NCBI GenBank assembly: GCA_002878375.1
Contig: NIRF01000005.1
Coordinates: forward strand, 36,743-100,742
Direction: 5' to 3'
DNA length: 64,000 nucleotides
From: Dictyoglomus sp. NZ13-RE01
GTDB lineage: Bacteria > Dictyoglomota > Dictyoglomia > Dictyoglomales > Dictyoglomaceae
Part shown: positions 25,799 to 35,884 of the stretch, piece after piece
Layout: every line of letters starts with the position of its first letter
Position numbering within the stretch: position 1 is the first letter of the stretch
Made by a program: the position numbers and the translations under genes
The notes under the pieces: model-generated
Told to the model about the DNA's origin: nothing
Databases searched by the model: none
What the model saw: only the letters and a program-made list of their open reading frames with translations

Positions 25799-27275
25799 AG
25801 AAGGATTAGATTATGTAAAAGAAGAAATTATAAGTGTAAAGGGAAAAGTACCTGAATATATTTCGGGTATTTCAGTGGATTCAAGAAACGTAAAAGAAAA
25901 TTACGTATTCTTTGCTATGCCAGGACAAAAAGAAGATGGAAAAAAATATATAAAATCCGCTATAGAAAATGGGGCTATATGTATCATATTCAGCGGAGAA
26001 TTGTCAGAGGATTATTTCGTGGATAACATTTCTTATGTTCAAGTTAGAGATATCCAAAAAGTTCTTGGAAGGCTTTCTGCCTGGTTTAACGACTTCCCAT
26101 CTCAAAAATTAACTATTATAGGAGTTACAGGGACTAATGGGAAGACTACTGTAACCCATCTTCTATACCACTATTGGAAAACAAAGGGGGAGAAAGCAGG
26201 ACTTATTGGGACCATTTATAATAAATTAGATGAAGAAACCCTTAGTACTAATTTCACTACTCCTCAACCACCGGAATTACAATCACTGTTAAAGAAAATG
26301 GTGGAAAAAGGAATTAAATATGTTTCTATGGAAATATCTTCCCATGCATTAGCTCTTAGAAGAACTGAAGATTTATATATAGATGGAGCTGTCTTTACTA
26401 ATTTAACTCAAGATCATTTGGATTTTCATCATACAATGGAAGAATATTTTAGTGCCAAGAAGAAGATTTTTAATTTACTTAAAAGAGATGGTTTTGGGGT
26501 TTTAAACAAGGATGATGATTGGGTAAAACAAGTATTTATCAATAATAAAACTATTTGGTGCTCTCTTTATGATAAAGTGGATTTATATGTAAGTCATTGG
26601 GAAAATAGAGAAGAAGGTTTAAAGTTGTTAATATCTACCCCTAAAGGTGATTTAGATTTAAATTTGAAATTGAGAGGAAAGTTTAATGTCTATAATATTC
26701 TTTTAGCCACAGGAGTATTGATAGGTCTTGATGAGGATTTAGAAAACATTAAATACGCATGGGAATCTTTTAATGGCGTGCCTGGTAGATTAGAGTTTGT
26801 AGATGAAGGGCAAAATTTTTCCGTTATTATTGATTATGCCCATACTCCTGATGGACTTAACAACATTTTATCTACAGTTTCAGAGTTTACAAAGGGAAGA
26901 AAAATATTGGTTTTTGGTTGTGGAGGAGATAGGGATCCTTTTAAAAGACCAAAGATGGGAGAGATTGCGGGTAAACTTGCAGACTATGTGATAATAACTT
27001 CTGACAATCCAAGAAATGAGGATCCTTATAAGATAATAAGAGAAATAGAAGAAGGAATTAAAGGCTCTGGCTTTAAAGACTATGTTGTGATTGAAAATAG
27101 AGAATTGGCAATAAAGCATGCTATTGAAGTAGCAAAGCAAGGAGATAGTGTAATTATAGCTGGGAAAGGTCATGAGGATTATCAAATAATAGGATCAGAA
27201 AAAATACATTTTAGTGATAAAGAGGTTGCTCAAAAATATCTTAGAGAGAGAAAGTCCCATGAAGCTAAGAGTTAA
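25785..27275 (+). CDS. murE: UDP-MurNAc-tripeptide synthetase, meso-DAP type
   Basis: About 496 residues from the ATG at 25785, which has GGTGGGTG upstream and overlaps ftsI by 14 bp. GVTGTNGKTTVTHL is the ATP loop near 108. The DNPRNEDP motif near 400 is the DNPR signature that selects meso-diaminopimelate rather than lysine. GKGHEDYQ near the end is also typical. It adds the third residue to UDP-MurNAc-L-Ala-D-Glu in the cytoplasm. The peptidoglycan of this organism should therefore contain meso-DAP. Confidence 0.95.
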   Translation: MKNFKEGLDYVKEEIISVKGKVPEYISGISVDSRNVKENYVFFAMPGQKEDGKKYIKSAIENGAICIIFSGELSEDYFVDNISYVQVRDIQKVLGRLSAWFNDFPSQKLTIIGVTGTNGKTTVTHLLYHYWKTKGEKAGLIGTIYNKLDEETLSTNFTTPQPPELQSLLKKMVEKGIKYVSMEISSHALALRRTEDLYIDGAVFTNLTQDHLDFHHTMEEYFSAKKKIFNLLKRDGFGVLNKDDDWVKQVFINNKTIWCSLYDKVDLYVSHWENREEGLKLLISTPKGDLDLNLKLRGKFNVYNILLATGVLIGLDEDLENIKYAWESFNGVPGRLEFVDEGQNFSVIIDYAHTPDGLNNILSTVSEFTKGRKILVFGCGGDRDPFKRPKMGEIAGKLADYVIITSDNPRNEDPYKIIREIEEGIKGSGFKDYVVIENRELAIKHAIEVAKQGDSVIIAGKGHEDYQIIGSEKIHFSDKEVAQKYLRERKSHEAKS

Positions 27276-28644
27276 AGAGATTTTAGAGGCTATAAATGGA
27301 AAACTTATAAAGGGAGATTTAGGTTATGAGGTAAGCTCTGTTTCTACAGATTCGAGAAAATATAAAGAAAATTCCCTATTTATACCTATTAAAGGTGAGA
27401 AGTATGATGGTCATGACTTTATAGATGATGCTTTAAGGAATGGGGCTGTAGGGTTTATTTTTAGTAGAAATATAAATGAAAGTGCATTTCAAAAGTGTAA
27501 ATTTGCTATAGAGGTAGAAGATACTTTATCTTCTCTTTGGAAGTTAGCGGAGTATTATAGAAATAGAGAAAACTTTAAGGTTATTGGGATTACTGGTAGT
27601 TCTGGTAAAACAACAACAAAATACTTTACTTATTCTATTTTTAAAGAGTTTGCTTCTGTAAATTATAGTAAGGAAAATTTTAATAACGAAATAGGAGTGC
27701 CTCTTACCATTTTAGATACTGAAAATTCTTATGATTACTTAATTTTAGAACTTGCTATGAGAGGATTAGGACAAATTAAATTGCTAAGTAAAATTGCAAG
27801 ACCAGACTTTGCAGTGATTACAAATATAGGGACTGCCCATATAGGTATATTAGGGTCTCAAGAGAATATTGCAAAGGCAAAGGCTGAAATTTTTGAATAT
27901 TTAAATCCCAAGGGATGGGCACTGCTAAATGGTGATAATGAATGGTGCGTAAGAATATATGATTCTCTCAATTATAACAAGCTAAGATTTGGTTTTGATA
28001 AAGAAAATGATATAGTAGGAGAAGTTGAATATTACGAAAATAATGCAAAATTAGGAATAAAATTTCCAGATGGTAAAAAGATAAAATTGACTGTACCTAT
28101 CTATCCTCAAGAAATATATCATAATCTTATCGCAAGTTTAACCCTATTTTGGCTAAATTTTCCTAATAAGATAGAGGAAATTGGGGAGAAAGTAGAATTA
28201 AAGTTTCCCCCTATGAGGCTAAGTATATTAAAGGGAGTTAAAAATTCTGTAATCATAAATGATACATATAATGCAAACCCTGACTCAGTATTGGTTGCTC
28301 TAAATTTCCTTAAGGCTTATTCACATGGAAAAAGAAAAATAGCCGTACTTGGTGATATGTTGGAGCTTGGAGATTATAGCTTGGAATTACATAGACAGAT
28401 TATTTTAAAAGCTTTAGAAAGGACGGACCTCCTTTTTCTTTATGGGGAAGAGATGGAAAAAGCTTTAGCAAGCTTAAAAGAAAAATTAGAGAGTGACCGT
28501 AAAATATATTGTGAAAAAGATTTTCAAGCTCTTTTAGAAATGATTTTAAATGAAATAAGAGAAAATGATTTAATATTAGTAAAGGGCTCAAGAGGTATGA
28601 AGATGGAAAATTTTGTTAAGTATTTGGAGGAGAAAAATGAATAG
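27259..28644 (+). CDS. murF: UDP-MurNAc-tripeptide--D-alanyl-D-alanine ligase
   Basis: About 461 residues from the ATG at 27259, the start that aligns with family N-termini (MKLRVKEILEAING); a longer in-frame start would overlap murE by 60 bp. The ATP loop is GITGSSGKTTTKYF near 107, and NDTYNANPDSVLVAL near 330 and LGDMLELGDYS near 368 are MurF signatures. It attaches D-Ala-D-Ala. No ddl gene is in this window, so the dipeptide ligase must be elsewhere. Confidence 0.95.
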   Translation: MKLRVKEILEAINGKLIKGDLGYEVSSVSTDSRKYKENSLFIPIKGEKYDGHDFIDDALRNGAVGFIFSRNINESAFQKCKFAIEVEDTLSSLWKLAEYYRNRENFKVIGITGSSGKTTTKYFTYSIFKEFASVNYSKENFNNEIGVPLTILDTENSYDYLILELAMRGLGQIKLLSKIARPDFAVITNIGTAHIGILGSQENIAKAKAEIFEYLNPKGWALLNGDNEWCVRIYDSLNYNKLRFGFDKENDIVGEVEYYENNAKLGIKFPDGKKIKLTVPIYPQEIYHNLIASLTLFWLNFPNKIEEIGEKVELKFPPMRLSILKGVKNSVIINDTYNANPDSVLVALNFLKAYSHGKRKIAVLGDMLELGDYSLELHRQIILKALERTDLLFLYGEEMEKALASLKEKLESDRKIYCEKDFQALLEMILNEIRENDLILVKGSRGMKMENFVKYLEEKNE

Positions 28645-29560
28645 TCTACTATTAATTTTTATACTTGCTTTTATTTTATCTTTATTCTTAACGAGATTTT
28701 TGATTTTTCTCTTAAAGAAATATAAGATTGGAAAGCATATAAGAAAAGAGGGACCCACAGAGCATTACAAAAAAGAAGGGACACCCGTAATGGGAGGTCT
28801 TATTTTTCTTGTAATAATGATCCCCTTTTTATTCCATAAAAATACTTTTTTCTTTGCCCTTTCTACTATATTAATGGGGCTTTTTGGCTTATTAGATGAT
28901 ATCCTCTTGTTAATAAATAAAGATTATGGAATAAAACCACTAAGAAAAATAATAATAACCTTAATAATTTCAATATTTCTATATATATTTGCTCCAAAGA
29001 ATACATACATTTATACGAATAATCACTCTTGGAATTTAGGAATTTTATATCCCATATTTTTTGTATTGCTTTTTACCTATCTCCCAAATGCTATAAATTT
29101 AACAGATGGATTGGATGGTCTTGGAGGTGGTATTTCTTTAATCTCTTTGATTTTTCTTCTAATTTTCCTATTAATTAGGAATGATTTTATGAATGCTGTG
29201 GCGACTGTCTGTCTTATATCTGCAATTTTGGGCTTTTTATGGTTTAATGTCCATCCCGCGGAGATTATTATGGGAGATGTGGGTGCTTTTTCTTTAGGTT
29301 CTGCCCTTGCAAGCCTACTGGTTTTGTCAAAAACAGAAGCGTTATTTTTATTTGTTAGTGGTATACCATTTTTAGAATCATTATCGGTCTTTATTCAGGT
29401 AGCTTTCTACAAATTGAAAAAAAGAAGAATTTTTAAAATGAGTCCATTGCACCATCATTTTGAGCTTAGTGGCTGGAAGGAAACAAAAGTTGTAGGAAGG
29501 TTTTATATTCTACATTTATTAATATTGATAGGAGGCTTCATTTTATGGACTTATCTTTAA
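28637..29560 (+). CDS. mraY: Phospho-N-acetylmuramoyl-pentapeptide transferase
   Basis: About 307 residues from the ATG at 28637 after GGAGGAG; it overlaps murF by 8 bp. A polytopic membrane enzyme with around ten helices that moves phospho-MurNAc-pentapeptide to undecaprenyl phosphate to form lipid I. Signatures: KKEGTPVMGG near 42, the NAINLTDGLDGLGGG motif near 155, GDVGAFSLGS near 217, and SPLHHHFEL near 270. Confidence 0.96.
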   Translation: MNSLLLIFILAFILSLFLTRFLIFLLKKYKIGKHIRKEGPTEHYKKEGTPVMGGLIFLVIMIPFLFHKNTFFFALSTILMGLFGLLDDILLLINKDYGIKPLRKIIITLIISIFLYIFAPKNTYIYTNNHSWNLGILYPIFFVLLFTYLPNAINLTDGLDGLGGGISLISLIFLLIFLLIRNDFMNAVATVCLISAILGFLWFNVHPAEIIMGDVGAFSLGSALASLLVLSKTEALFLFVSGIPFLESLSVFIQVAFYKLKKRRIFKMSPLHHHFELSGWKETKVVGRFYILHLLILIGGFILWTYL

Positions 29561-30915
29561 AGGGTAAGAGGGTTTTAGTTTTAGGTTTGGGAGAAAGCGG
29601 TTTTTATTCTGCCTTATTTTTAAAAGAGAAAGGGGCAGATGTAATTGTTAACGATATTAAAAAAGAGGAAAATTTTTTAAATCATATTCCCACATTTAAA
29701 GAGAAAGGTATAGAGTACATATTTGGAGAGCATCCTCTTTCTTTGTTAAATGAATTGGATCTTGTAGTAGTAAGTCCCGGCATACCTAAAGAAAACCCAA
29801 TTTATAAGGAAGCAAAGAAGAAGGGAATTAGAGTAATAGGGGAGATTGAGCTTGCTTATAAATTTTGTAAGGTACCTATTATAGGTATTACGGGTACAAA
29901 AGGAAAATCTACGACAACTACCATGATATATGAATTATTGAAGAAACAAGGTTTTGATGTGGTTTTGGCTGGTAATATAGGAATTCCATTTATTCAAAAG
30001 GTTGATTCTTTAGATAATGGATACTTCGTATTAGAAGTAAGTAGTTTTCAATTGGAAGATATTGAGGATTTCAGACCTAAAATAGCTGGATTTATAAATT
30101 TTTATCCTGATCATATGGATAGATATAAGAGTATGGAGGAGTATAAGCAAGCTAAATTGAATATATTTAAGAATCAAAAAGAAGAAGATTTTGCTATTGG
30201 TTTTTATGATCAGTATGAGATTAGAAAGAGCCTTCTTGAACAAAGAGGCAAAAAGTTCTTCTTTTCTCTTTCTAAAATTGATGAAGGAGTTTATTTGGAT
30301 GTAGAAAAAGAAAGAATTGTTTATAGATTGATGGATAAAGAGGGATTTATAAAGTTACCACTGAAGAGTCTTTGGAATAGGGTTTTATTACAAAATTTCA
30401 TGGTAGCTACATTAGTTGGGCTTATTTTGGGAGTTGATGAAGAGAATATATATTGGCTTGGCAACAATTTTAATGGGATTCCCCATGCCTTAGAACTTGT
30501 TGGGGAGATTAATGGAAGAAAATTTATAAATGATTCAAAAGCAACAAACCCTATTTCTACAATATCCGCAATAAGGTCTTTTGATAGTCCTAAGATGTTG
30601 ATTCTTGGTGGAAGAAATAAAAACTTTGATTTTACAGAACTATTTACAGAAATCTCAAAGAATAAAGTTAAGAAGCTATATTTAATAGGTGAGACGAAAG
30701 AGATTATGGAAGAGTTAGCTAAAAAATTTAATTTGGATTATTCTTTAGAGGATTCATTGGAGTCTGCTGTGAGACATGCTTATTTAGACTCTTCAAAAGA
30801 TGATATAATTCTTCTTTCTCCTGCCTGTGCTAGCTTTGATATGTTTACTGATTATAAGGAGAGAGGAAATGTTTTTAGAAGTATAGTGGAAAGGATAAAA
30901 AGTGAGAGTAGATAA
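29545..30915 (+). CDS. murD: UDP-MurNAc-L-alanine--D-glutamate ligase
   Basis: 456 residues. An N-terminal Rossmann-type UDP-binding domain (VLVLGLGESGFYSALFL), the ATP loop ITGTKGKSTTTTMI near 114, and a C-terminal ligase domain with NDSKATNP near 330 and LSPACASFDMF near 430 identify MurD. It adds D-glutamate in the second amino acid step. The ATG at 29545 has GGAGG upstream and overlaps mraY by 16 bp. Confidence 0.95.
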   Translation: MDLSLKGKRVLVLGLGESGFYSALFLKEKGADVIVNDIKKEENFLNHIPTFKEKGIEYIFGEHPLSLLNELDLVVVSPGIPKENPIYKEAKKKGIRVIGEIELAYKFCKVPIIGITGTKGKSTTTTMIYELLKKQGFDVVLAGNIGIPFIQKVDSLDNGYFVLEVSSFQLEDIEDFRPKIAGFINFYPDHMDRYKSMEEYKQAKLNIFKNQKEEDFAIGFYDQYEIRKSLLEQRGKKFFFSLSKIDEGVYLDVEKERIVYRLMDKEGFIKLPLKSLWNRVLLQNFMVATLVGLILGVDEENIYWLGNNFNGIPHALELVGEINGRKFINDSKATNPISTISAIRSFDSPKMLILGGRNKNFDFTELFTEISKNKVKKLYLIGETKEIMEELAKKFNLDYSLEDSLESAVRHAYLDSSKDDIILLSPACASFDMFTDYKERGNVFRSIVERIKSESR

Positions 30916-31981
30916 AAATATTTTTATTATTTCTCTGATTTTATCCTTATTTGGCTTAATCGCCATCTTAACCGCAAGTTGGAGATGGGCGGAATTATAT
31001 CTTGGAAATAGATATTATTTCATTCAACACCAATTAATATATCTACTTTTAGGTATTGCCATTGCATTTTTTGTATATATACCATCTCTTGAATTTTGGA
31101 AAAGGGGTGCCCTTTTATTCTTCATCCTTTCTCTTATCTCCCTTTATGCAGTGTTCATAAAAGGTATTGGAGAAGAAGCAAGAGGGGTTAGTAGATGGAT
31201 TAATTTAGGAATAATTCAGTTTCAACCATCGGAGTTTGTGAAGATATTCTGGGTTATATTTTTAGCCTCCTTTCTATCAAAAGCCAAAAATAACATAGAA
31301 TTTGATTATATTAAATGGATTTTTATATTTCTGGCATTAATAGGAATAGCATTAGCTCTTCAACCTAATTTCAGTATGCTTTTTCTATTTATACTGACAA
31401 CTTTTTCTGTTTTGTTCCTGGCTAACTATGATGCTAAGAAATTGTTTTTAATATTTGTATTGTTTGTCTCCATAGCCTTTATTTTTGCAAAATCGAAAAC
31501 TTATGTCCACAACCGCTTAAGCAATGGCAGTGGCATTACATTTCCTCTTTTTAGTACATATCAACAAAGTTATGCCCTCAATTTAATAAAGGATAGTGGA
31601 CTTTTTGGCAAGGGATGGGGTAGAGATCAGTATAAGATTTATTTGCCAGAATCTCACAATGACTTTATTTTTCCAGTAATATTAAGTGAAGGTGGATGGA
31701 TAGCAGGGTTCCTTATAGTTTTCTCATATTTTTATCTGATATATTCTATTTTTATCTTAGCAAAAGAAGAGAAGGATTTATTTAATTATTTATTGCTATG
31801 TGGAATTTTAAGTTTATGGTCATGGCAAATTCTTTTAAATATTTCCATGACATTAGGTTTTTTGCCAGTTATGGGGCTTCCTTTACCTTTTATCAGTTTT
31901 GGAGGGTCCTCCTTGATTAGTAACTGGATATTAGTTGGTATACTTTTGAAAATTAGCTCTTTAAGGAGATGGAAGGAATGA
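30902..31981 (+). CDS. ftsW: Divisome peptidoglycan polymerase FtsW
   Basis: 359 residues with a GTG start overlapping murD by 14 bp. It is a SEDS-family polytopic membrane glycosyltransferase. Visible SEDS motifs are GVSRWINLGIIQFQPSE near 93, which contains the functional region, and a C-terminal GLPLPFISFGGSSLI near 325. It has ten or so hydrophobic helices. Its position between murD and murG marks it as FtsW, in contrast to the RodA-like paralogue at 45370. It works with the class B PBP of this cluster. Confidence 0.93.
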   Translation: MRVDKNIFIISLILSLFGLIAILTASWRWAELYLGNRYYFIQHQLIYLLLGIAIAFFVYIPSLEFWKRGALLFFILSLISLYAVFIKGIGEEARGVSRWINLGIIQFQPSEFVKIFWVIFLASFLSKAKNNIEFDYIKWIFIFLALIGIALALQPNFSMLFLFILTTFSVLFLANYDAKKLFLIFVLFVSIAFIFAKSKTYVHNRLSNGSGITFPLFSTYQQSYALNLIKDSGLFGKGWGRDQYKIYLPESHNDFIFPVILSEGGWIAGFLIVFSYFYLIYSIFILAKEEKDLFNYLLLCGILSLWSWQILLNISMTLGFLPVMGLPLPFISFGGSSLISNWILVGILLKISSLRRWKE

Positions 31982-33030
31982 GAAATATTATTTTTGTGGC
32001 TGGAGGAACAGGTGGACATTTATATCCTGCTATGAATTTGGCGGATTATATAATGAATAATAGTAGAGATATAAATATAATTTTTATTGGAAGAAAAAAT
32101 GGTATTGAATCAAAATTACTAAAGGATAAATTTCCTTTTTATGGAATATCATTACCAAGGGCTATTGAATTAAGACCTTGGGATTATATTAAGGCTTTTT
32201 ATGAGGTAGAAAAAATCATAAGAAAGTTAAAACCAGATTTATTTGTAATTTTTGGGAGTTACATTTCAGTACCTGTTTTAATTAACGCAGTATTTTGGAG
32301 ATATCCTTTTTATATGCATGAACAGAATGTTATCCCCGGAAAAGTTATTAAATATTTCTCTCCTCTTGCAAAGGGAATAGCTATTAGTTTTCCTGAAACT
32401 AAAAAATTTTTGAAAAATAAGAATATTTTTTATACTGGAAATTTTGTTAGAAAGGAACAGTTGACAATAGATAAAGAGAGTTGTAAAAAAGAGTTAGGAT
32501 TTAATTTAAATAAAAAACTTCTCCTCATAACGGGAGGAAGTCAGGGGGCAAGAAAAATAAATGAGATCGTGAAAAAAATAATTCCCATATTGTTAGATAT
32601 GAATTGGGAAATTTTCCATCAAATTGGTGAAAATTTGTTTTCAGAATATATAAAAGATATCCCAGAAGAATGGATGTTTAAAGGATATAGACCAACACCT
32701 TTTATAAATGAGATGGAAAAAGCTATAAGAGCATCGGATCTTGCAATAAGTAGGGCTGGAGCAACAACAATATATCAGTTTCTTTATGCAGGACTTCCTG
32801 CTATTTATATTCCATATCCATACGCAAAGGATAATCACCAATACTTAAATGCTAAAATAGCTGTTGAAAAGGGTTTTGGAACTATAATTAAGGAATCGGA
32901 TCTTTCTGAAAGTGTTTTGATTGAAAAGATCGTTGAATGGGGAGATAAAAAGGTAAAACCATTAAATTTACCTGATGGAAGAGAGATATTTTGGGGAATA
33001 TTAAAAGATTATTTGGAAGGGAGGAATTGA
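31978..33030 (+). CDS. murG: UDP-GlcNAc--MurNAc-pentapeptide GlcNAc transferase
   Basis: About 350 residues from the ATG at 31978. The GT28 glycosyltransferase signatures [16 protein letters not shown] at the N-terminus, [10 protein letters not shown] near 113, [14 protein letters not shown] near 180 and [13 protein letters not shown] near 260 are all present. It makes lipid II from lipid I at the inner face of the membrane. It overlaps ftsW by 4 bp. Confidence 0.96.
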   Translation: MRNIIFVAGGTGGHLYPAMNLADYIMNNSRDINIIFIGRKNGIESKLLKDKFPFYGISLPRAIELRPWDYIKAFYEVEKIIRKLKPDLFVIFGSYISVPVLINAVFWRYPFYMHEQNVIPGKVIKYFSPLAKGIAISFPETKKFLKNKNIFYTGNFVRKEQLTIDKESCKKELGFNLNKKLLLITGGSQGARKINEIVKKIIPILLDMNWEIFHQIGENLFSEYIKDIPEEWMFKGYRPTPFINEMEKAIRASDLAISRAGATTIYQFLYAGLPAIYIPYPYAKDNHQYLNAKIAVEKGFGTIIKESDLSESVLIEKIVEWGDKKVKPLNLPDGREIFWGILKDYLEGRN

Positions 33031-33031
33031 T

Positions 33032-34423
33032 TTGCTTTCTTGGGAAAAGTTCCATTTTGTAGGGATTGCAGGATCGGGGATGAGTGCACTGGCTTATATA
33101 TTGGCAGAAGAAGGCTATCAAGTGTCTGGATCAGATCTTCAAGAGAACTTATCAACAATAAGACTGCGCTCTAAAGGAGTGAAAATTTTTGTTGGTCATA
33201 GAGCGGAGCAGGTAAAAAATGTTGATGTTGTTGTTGTATCTTCTGCTATTCCTGAAAATAATATAGAGGTTATTACTGCTAAAGAAAACAATATACCTAT
33301 TATACAAAGGGGAGAATTATTATCACTTTTAACTAAAGAGAAGAAATCAATTTTAATTGCAGGGGCTCATGGAAAAACTACTACAACTTCAATGATTGCT
33401 CTTGTTTTAGAAAAAGCAGGATTAGATCCAACAGTTTTAGTAGGAGGAGAAGTTGAGGATTTCGGAGGAAATGCTAAGCTCGGAAAAGGGGAGTATTTAG
33501 TTGCTGAGGCAGATGAAAGTGACGGTTCTATGCTAAAACTTTTCCCATATGCATTGGTTATAACAAATATTGATAATGACCATTTAGATTATTATAAAAC
33601 AATTGAAAATATTAAGACGGCTTTTTTGAAGATGATAGAGAAGGTTCCTGAGGACGGATTTGTTATTATAGGGACAGAAAGCCAATATGTTAGGGAAATT
33701 TTGCCAAATATTAAAAGGACTTATTATACTTATGGTTTAGATAAAAATAATGATTTTTATCCTGAGGTTTTAAATATTCAACCTAATTTTTCCGAATTTA
33801 AGGTTTATTATAAAGGGAAAGAGTTAGGTAAAATTAGATTGAATGTTTCAGGGCTTCATAATATACTTAATGCTTTATCTGCAATAGCTATCTCCTATGT
33901 CTTGGGAATTGATATAAATGCTGGTATTAAAGCCTTGGAATCTTTTAGAGGAGTTCAGAGAAGGATTCAATTTAAGGGTAATATAAATAATGTTCTTGTT
34001 TTTGATGACTATGGACACCATCCGACAGAGATAAAAGCAACTTTAAATACTTTGAAACTTTATGATAGAAGACTTGTAGTAGCTTTTCAACCCCATAGAT
34101 ATACAAGAACCTATTATTTGAGTAAAGAATTGGCGGAGGCTTTAGAATTATCTGATGTTTTAATAATTACAGATATCTATTCTGCTGGAGAAAAACCTAT
34201 TCCAGGAGTTTCTGGTAAGAATATCTATGATATTTATGTGGAAAAATATCCGGAAAAGGAAGTTTACTACTGTGAGAATCTTATTGAGGTTGCTAAAAAA
34301 GCAAAAGAGATTTTAAGGGACGGAGATATATTTTTAACCTTGGGGGCTGGAGATATTTACAAAGTAGGGGAGGCTCTTCTTACAAAAGATCTAAAGGAGA
34401 ATAAAGTTGAGTACTCTCATTAA
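33032..34423 (+). CDS. murC: UDP-N-acetylmuramate--L-alanine ligase
   Basis: 463 residues from a TTG start at 33032, one base after murG, with GGGAGG upstream. [15 protein letters not shown] forms the UDP-binding start, [14 protein letters not shown] near 112 is the ATP loop, and [13 protein letters not shown] near 325 and FQPHRYTRT near 350 are MurC signatures. It adds the first amino acid to UDP-MurNAc. Confidence 0.96.
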   Translation: MLSWEKFHFVGIAGSGMSALAYILAEEGYQVSGSDLQENLSTIRLRSKGVKIFVGHRAEQVKNVDVVVVSSAIPENNIEVITAKENNIPIIQRGELLSLLTKEKKSILIAGAHGKTTTTSMIALVLEKAGLDPTVLVGGEVEDFGGNAKLGKGEYLVAEADESDGSMLKLFPYALVITNIDNDHLDYYKTIENIKTAFLKMIEKVPEDGFVIIGTESQYVREILPNIKRTYYTYGLDKNNDFYPEVLNIQPNFSEFKVYYKGKELGKIRLNVSGLHNILNALSAIAISYVLGIDINAGIKALESFRGVQRRIQFKGNINNVLVFDDYGHHPTEIKATLNTLKLYDRRLVVAFQPHRYTRTYYLSKELAEALELSDVLIITDIYSAGEKPIPGVSGKNIYDIYVEKYPEKEVYYCENLIEVAKKAKEILRDGDIFLTLGAGDIYKVGEALLTKDLKENKVEYSH

Positions 34424-35291
34424 TAGGAAAATTAAAGGCTTAATTTTGGAAAAAGAACCAATAGCAAGGCACACTTCCTTTAAGATTGGAGGAACAGCAG
34501 ATTTTCTTGTAATACCTAAAGTATGGGATGATGTTTACGAGGTTATTGATAAATGCAATAGAGAAAAGATTCCATATAGAATTATGGGACAAGGTAGTAA
34601 TATTTTAGTTTCAGATGAAGGAGTAGAGGGAATAGTTATTAAAATAAATAGATCTCTTGGAAGTATAAATAGGGTAGAACGTGGAATTATAAGGGTGGAG
34701 GCAGGATGTTTAATTTCAGATCTTCTATCTTATCTTGTGAATAATAATCTGGGAGGACTGGAATTTTTAGCTGGTATTCCAGGAAATATTGGAGGTGCTG
34801 TCTTTGGTAACGCAGGTGCTTGGGGAGAGGCTATTGGAAAGTGTGTGGAAATGGTGGATATAATTGACAAGGATTTAAGAGAAAAAACCTTAAGAAGAGA
34901 GGATTTAGTATTTAGCTACAGAAGATCAAATATTAATGAGGGCATTGTTATAAAGTCGGTATATTTAAAGGTTTTTGAACAAGATGGTGGTAAGACAAAA
35001 GATAAAATATTGAGATATCTCTATGAAAGAAATAGAAAATTGCCTAAACTTCCATCAGCAGGTAGTATTTTTAAAAATCCTCCAAATCAAAGCGCTGGTT
35101 ATCTGATAGAGCAAGTTGGATTGAAAGGATATAGAGTTGGAAATGTTATGGTGTCTTACGAACATGCAAATATAATTGTTAATCTTGGTGAAGGGAAGGC
35201 AAAAGATGTGATGAATATCATTGAAATTGTAAAAGAAAAGGTATATAAAAAATTTAATATTTCATTAGAACTGGAAATAAAGGTTTGGTAA
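34407..35291 (+). CDS. murB: UDP-N-acetylenolpyruvoylglucosamine reductase
   Basis: 294 residues from a TTG start at 34407 with AAAGGAGA upstream, overlapping murC by 17 bp. [14 protein letters not shown] near 20, [12 protein letters not shown] near 64, [17 protein letters not shown] near 130 and SYRRSN near 170 are the FAD and substrate motifs. AGSIFKNP near 217 is typical of type II MurB, which lacks the C-terminal loop of the E. coli enzyme. It reduces enolpyruvyl-UDP-GlcNAc to UDP-MurNAc. Confidence 0.95.
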   Translation: MSTLINRKIKGLILEKEPIARHTSFKIGGTADFLVIPKVWDDVYEVIDKCNREKIPYRIMGQGSNILVSDEGVEGIVIKINRSLGSINRVERGIIRVEAGCLISDLLSYLVNNNLGGLEFLAGIPGNIGGAVFGNAGAWGEAIGKCVEMVDIIDKDLREKTLRREDLVFSYRRSNINEGIVIKSVYLKVFEQDGGKTKDKILRYLYERNRKLPKLPSAGSIFKNPPNQSAGYLIEQVGLKGYRVGNVMVSYEHANIIVNLGEGKAKDVMNIIEIVKEKVYKKFNISLELEIKVW

Positions 35292-35297
35292 AGATTT

Positions 35298-35879
35298 ATG
35301 AAAAAGTTTTTATGTTTTTTTATATTTCTAATAATAATTTCGATGGGATTTATATTATATGTAAGGATTGATCCTTATAATGAGAATGTTTATAAGATTG
35401 TTAAGGACAAATTTTATAGAAAATTTATGATTCGTATTAATTCGCAAGAGTTAGAAAAAATTTTTATCGAGAAAGGTTTTATTATAAAGAGTATTAAAAG
35501 ATATCCTTGGTCCTTAAAAGTGAGCTGGGAAGAAGAATATACTTGGATTCATATTCTATCAAAAAGTAAAGAATATTTTATAAGTCAAAAGTGCATGATC
35601 ATGAAGAATATTAAAAGGCATGACAATACGATTACAGTAAAGGATTATAATAATTTGCCCATAAAGGATATTGTTCTATTAATTAAAAGCTTTGGTTCTA
35701 TAAATATAAAGGAGGTTGAGCTTTTTTCAAAATATTTTGTGGTTTACTCTGATGATAAGAGAATCTTATTTGATTACAAGAATTATAAAGAAAATTTGAA
35801 AGATTTCAAAACCCTATTTAAGGAGTTAAATGCTAAGTATTTTGATTTTAGATTTAGTATTCCTGTGATTAGGGGATAA
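35298..35879 (+). CDS. ftsQ: Putative FtsQ/DivIB-like division protein
   Basis: 193 residues: a short N-terminus, one membrane helix (3-22), then a periplasmic region whose first 55 residues (INSQELEKIFIEKGF, IIKSIKRYPWSLKVS) have the pattern of a POTRA domain and the start of the FtsQ beta domain. Overall similarity to known FtsQ is low. Its place between murB and ftsA is the conserved position of ftsQ/divIB, which is the main support. It is shorter than most FtsQ proteins (about 230-280). Confidence 0.68.
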   Translation: MKKFLCFFIFLIIISMGFILYVRIDPYNENVYKIVKDKFYRKFMIRINSQELEKIFIEKGFIIKSIKRYPWSLKVSWEEEYTWIHILSKSKEYFISQKCMIMKNIKRHDNTITVKDYNNLPIKDIVLLIKSFGSINIKEVELFSKYFVVYSDDKRILFDYKNYKENLKDFKTLFKELNAKYFDFRFSIPVIRG

Positions 35880-35884
35880 ATTGA

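Noticed and set aside
26880..27185. 101-codon minus-strand frame inside murE
   Set aside because: Antisense to a clear murE; composition and lack of start signals mark it as a shadow frame.
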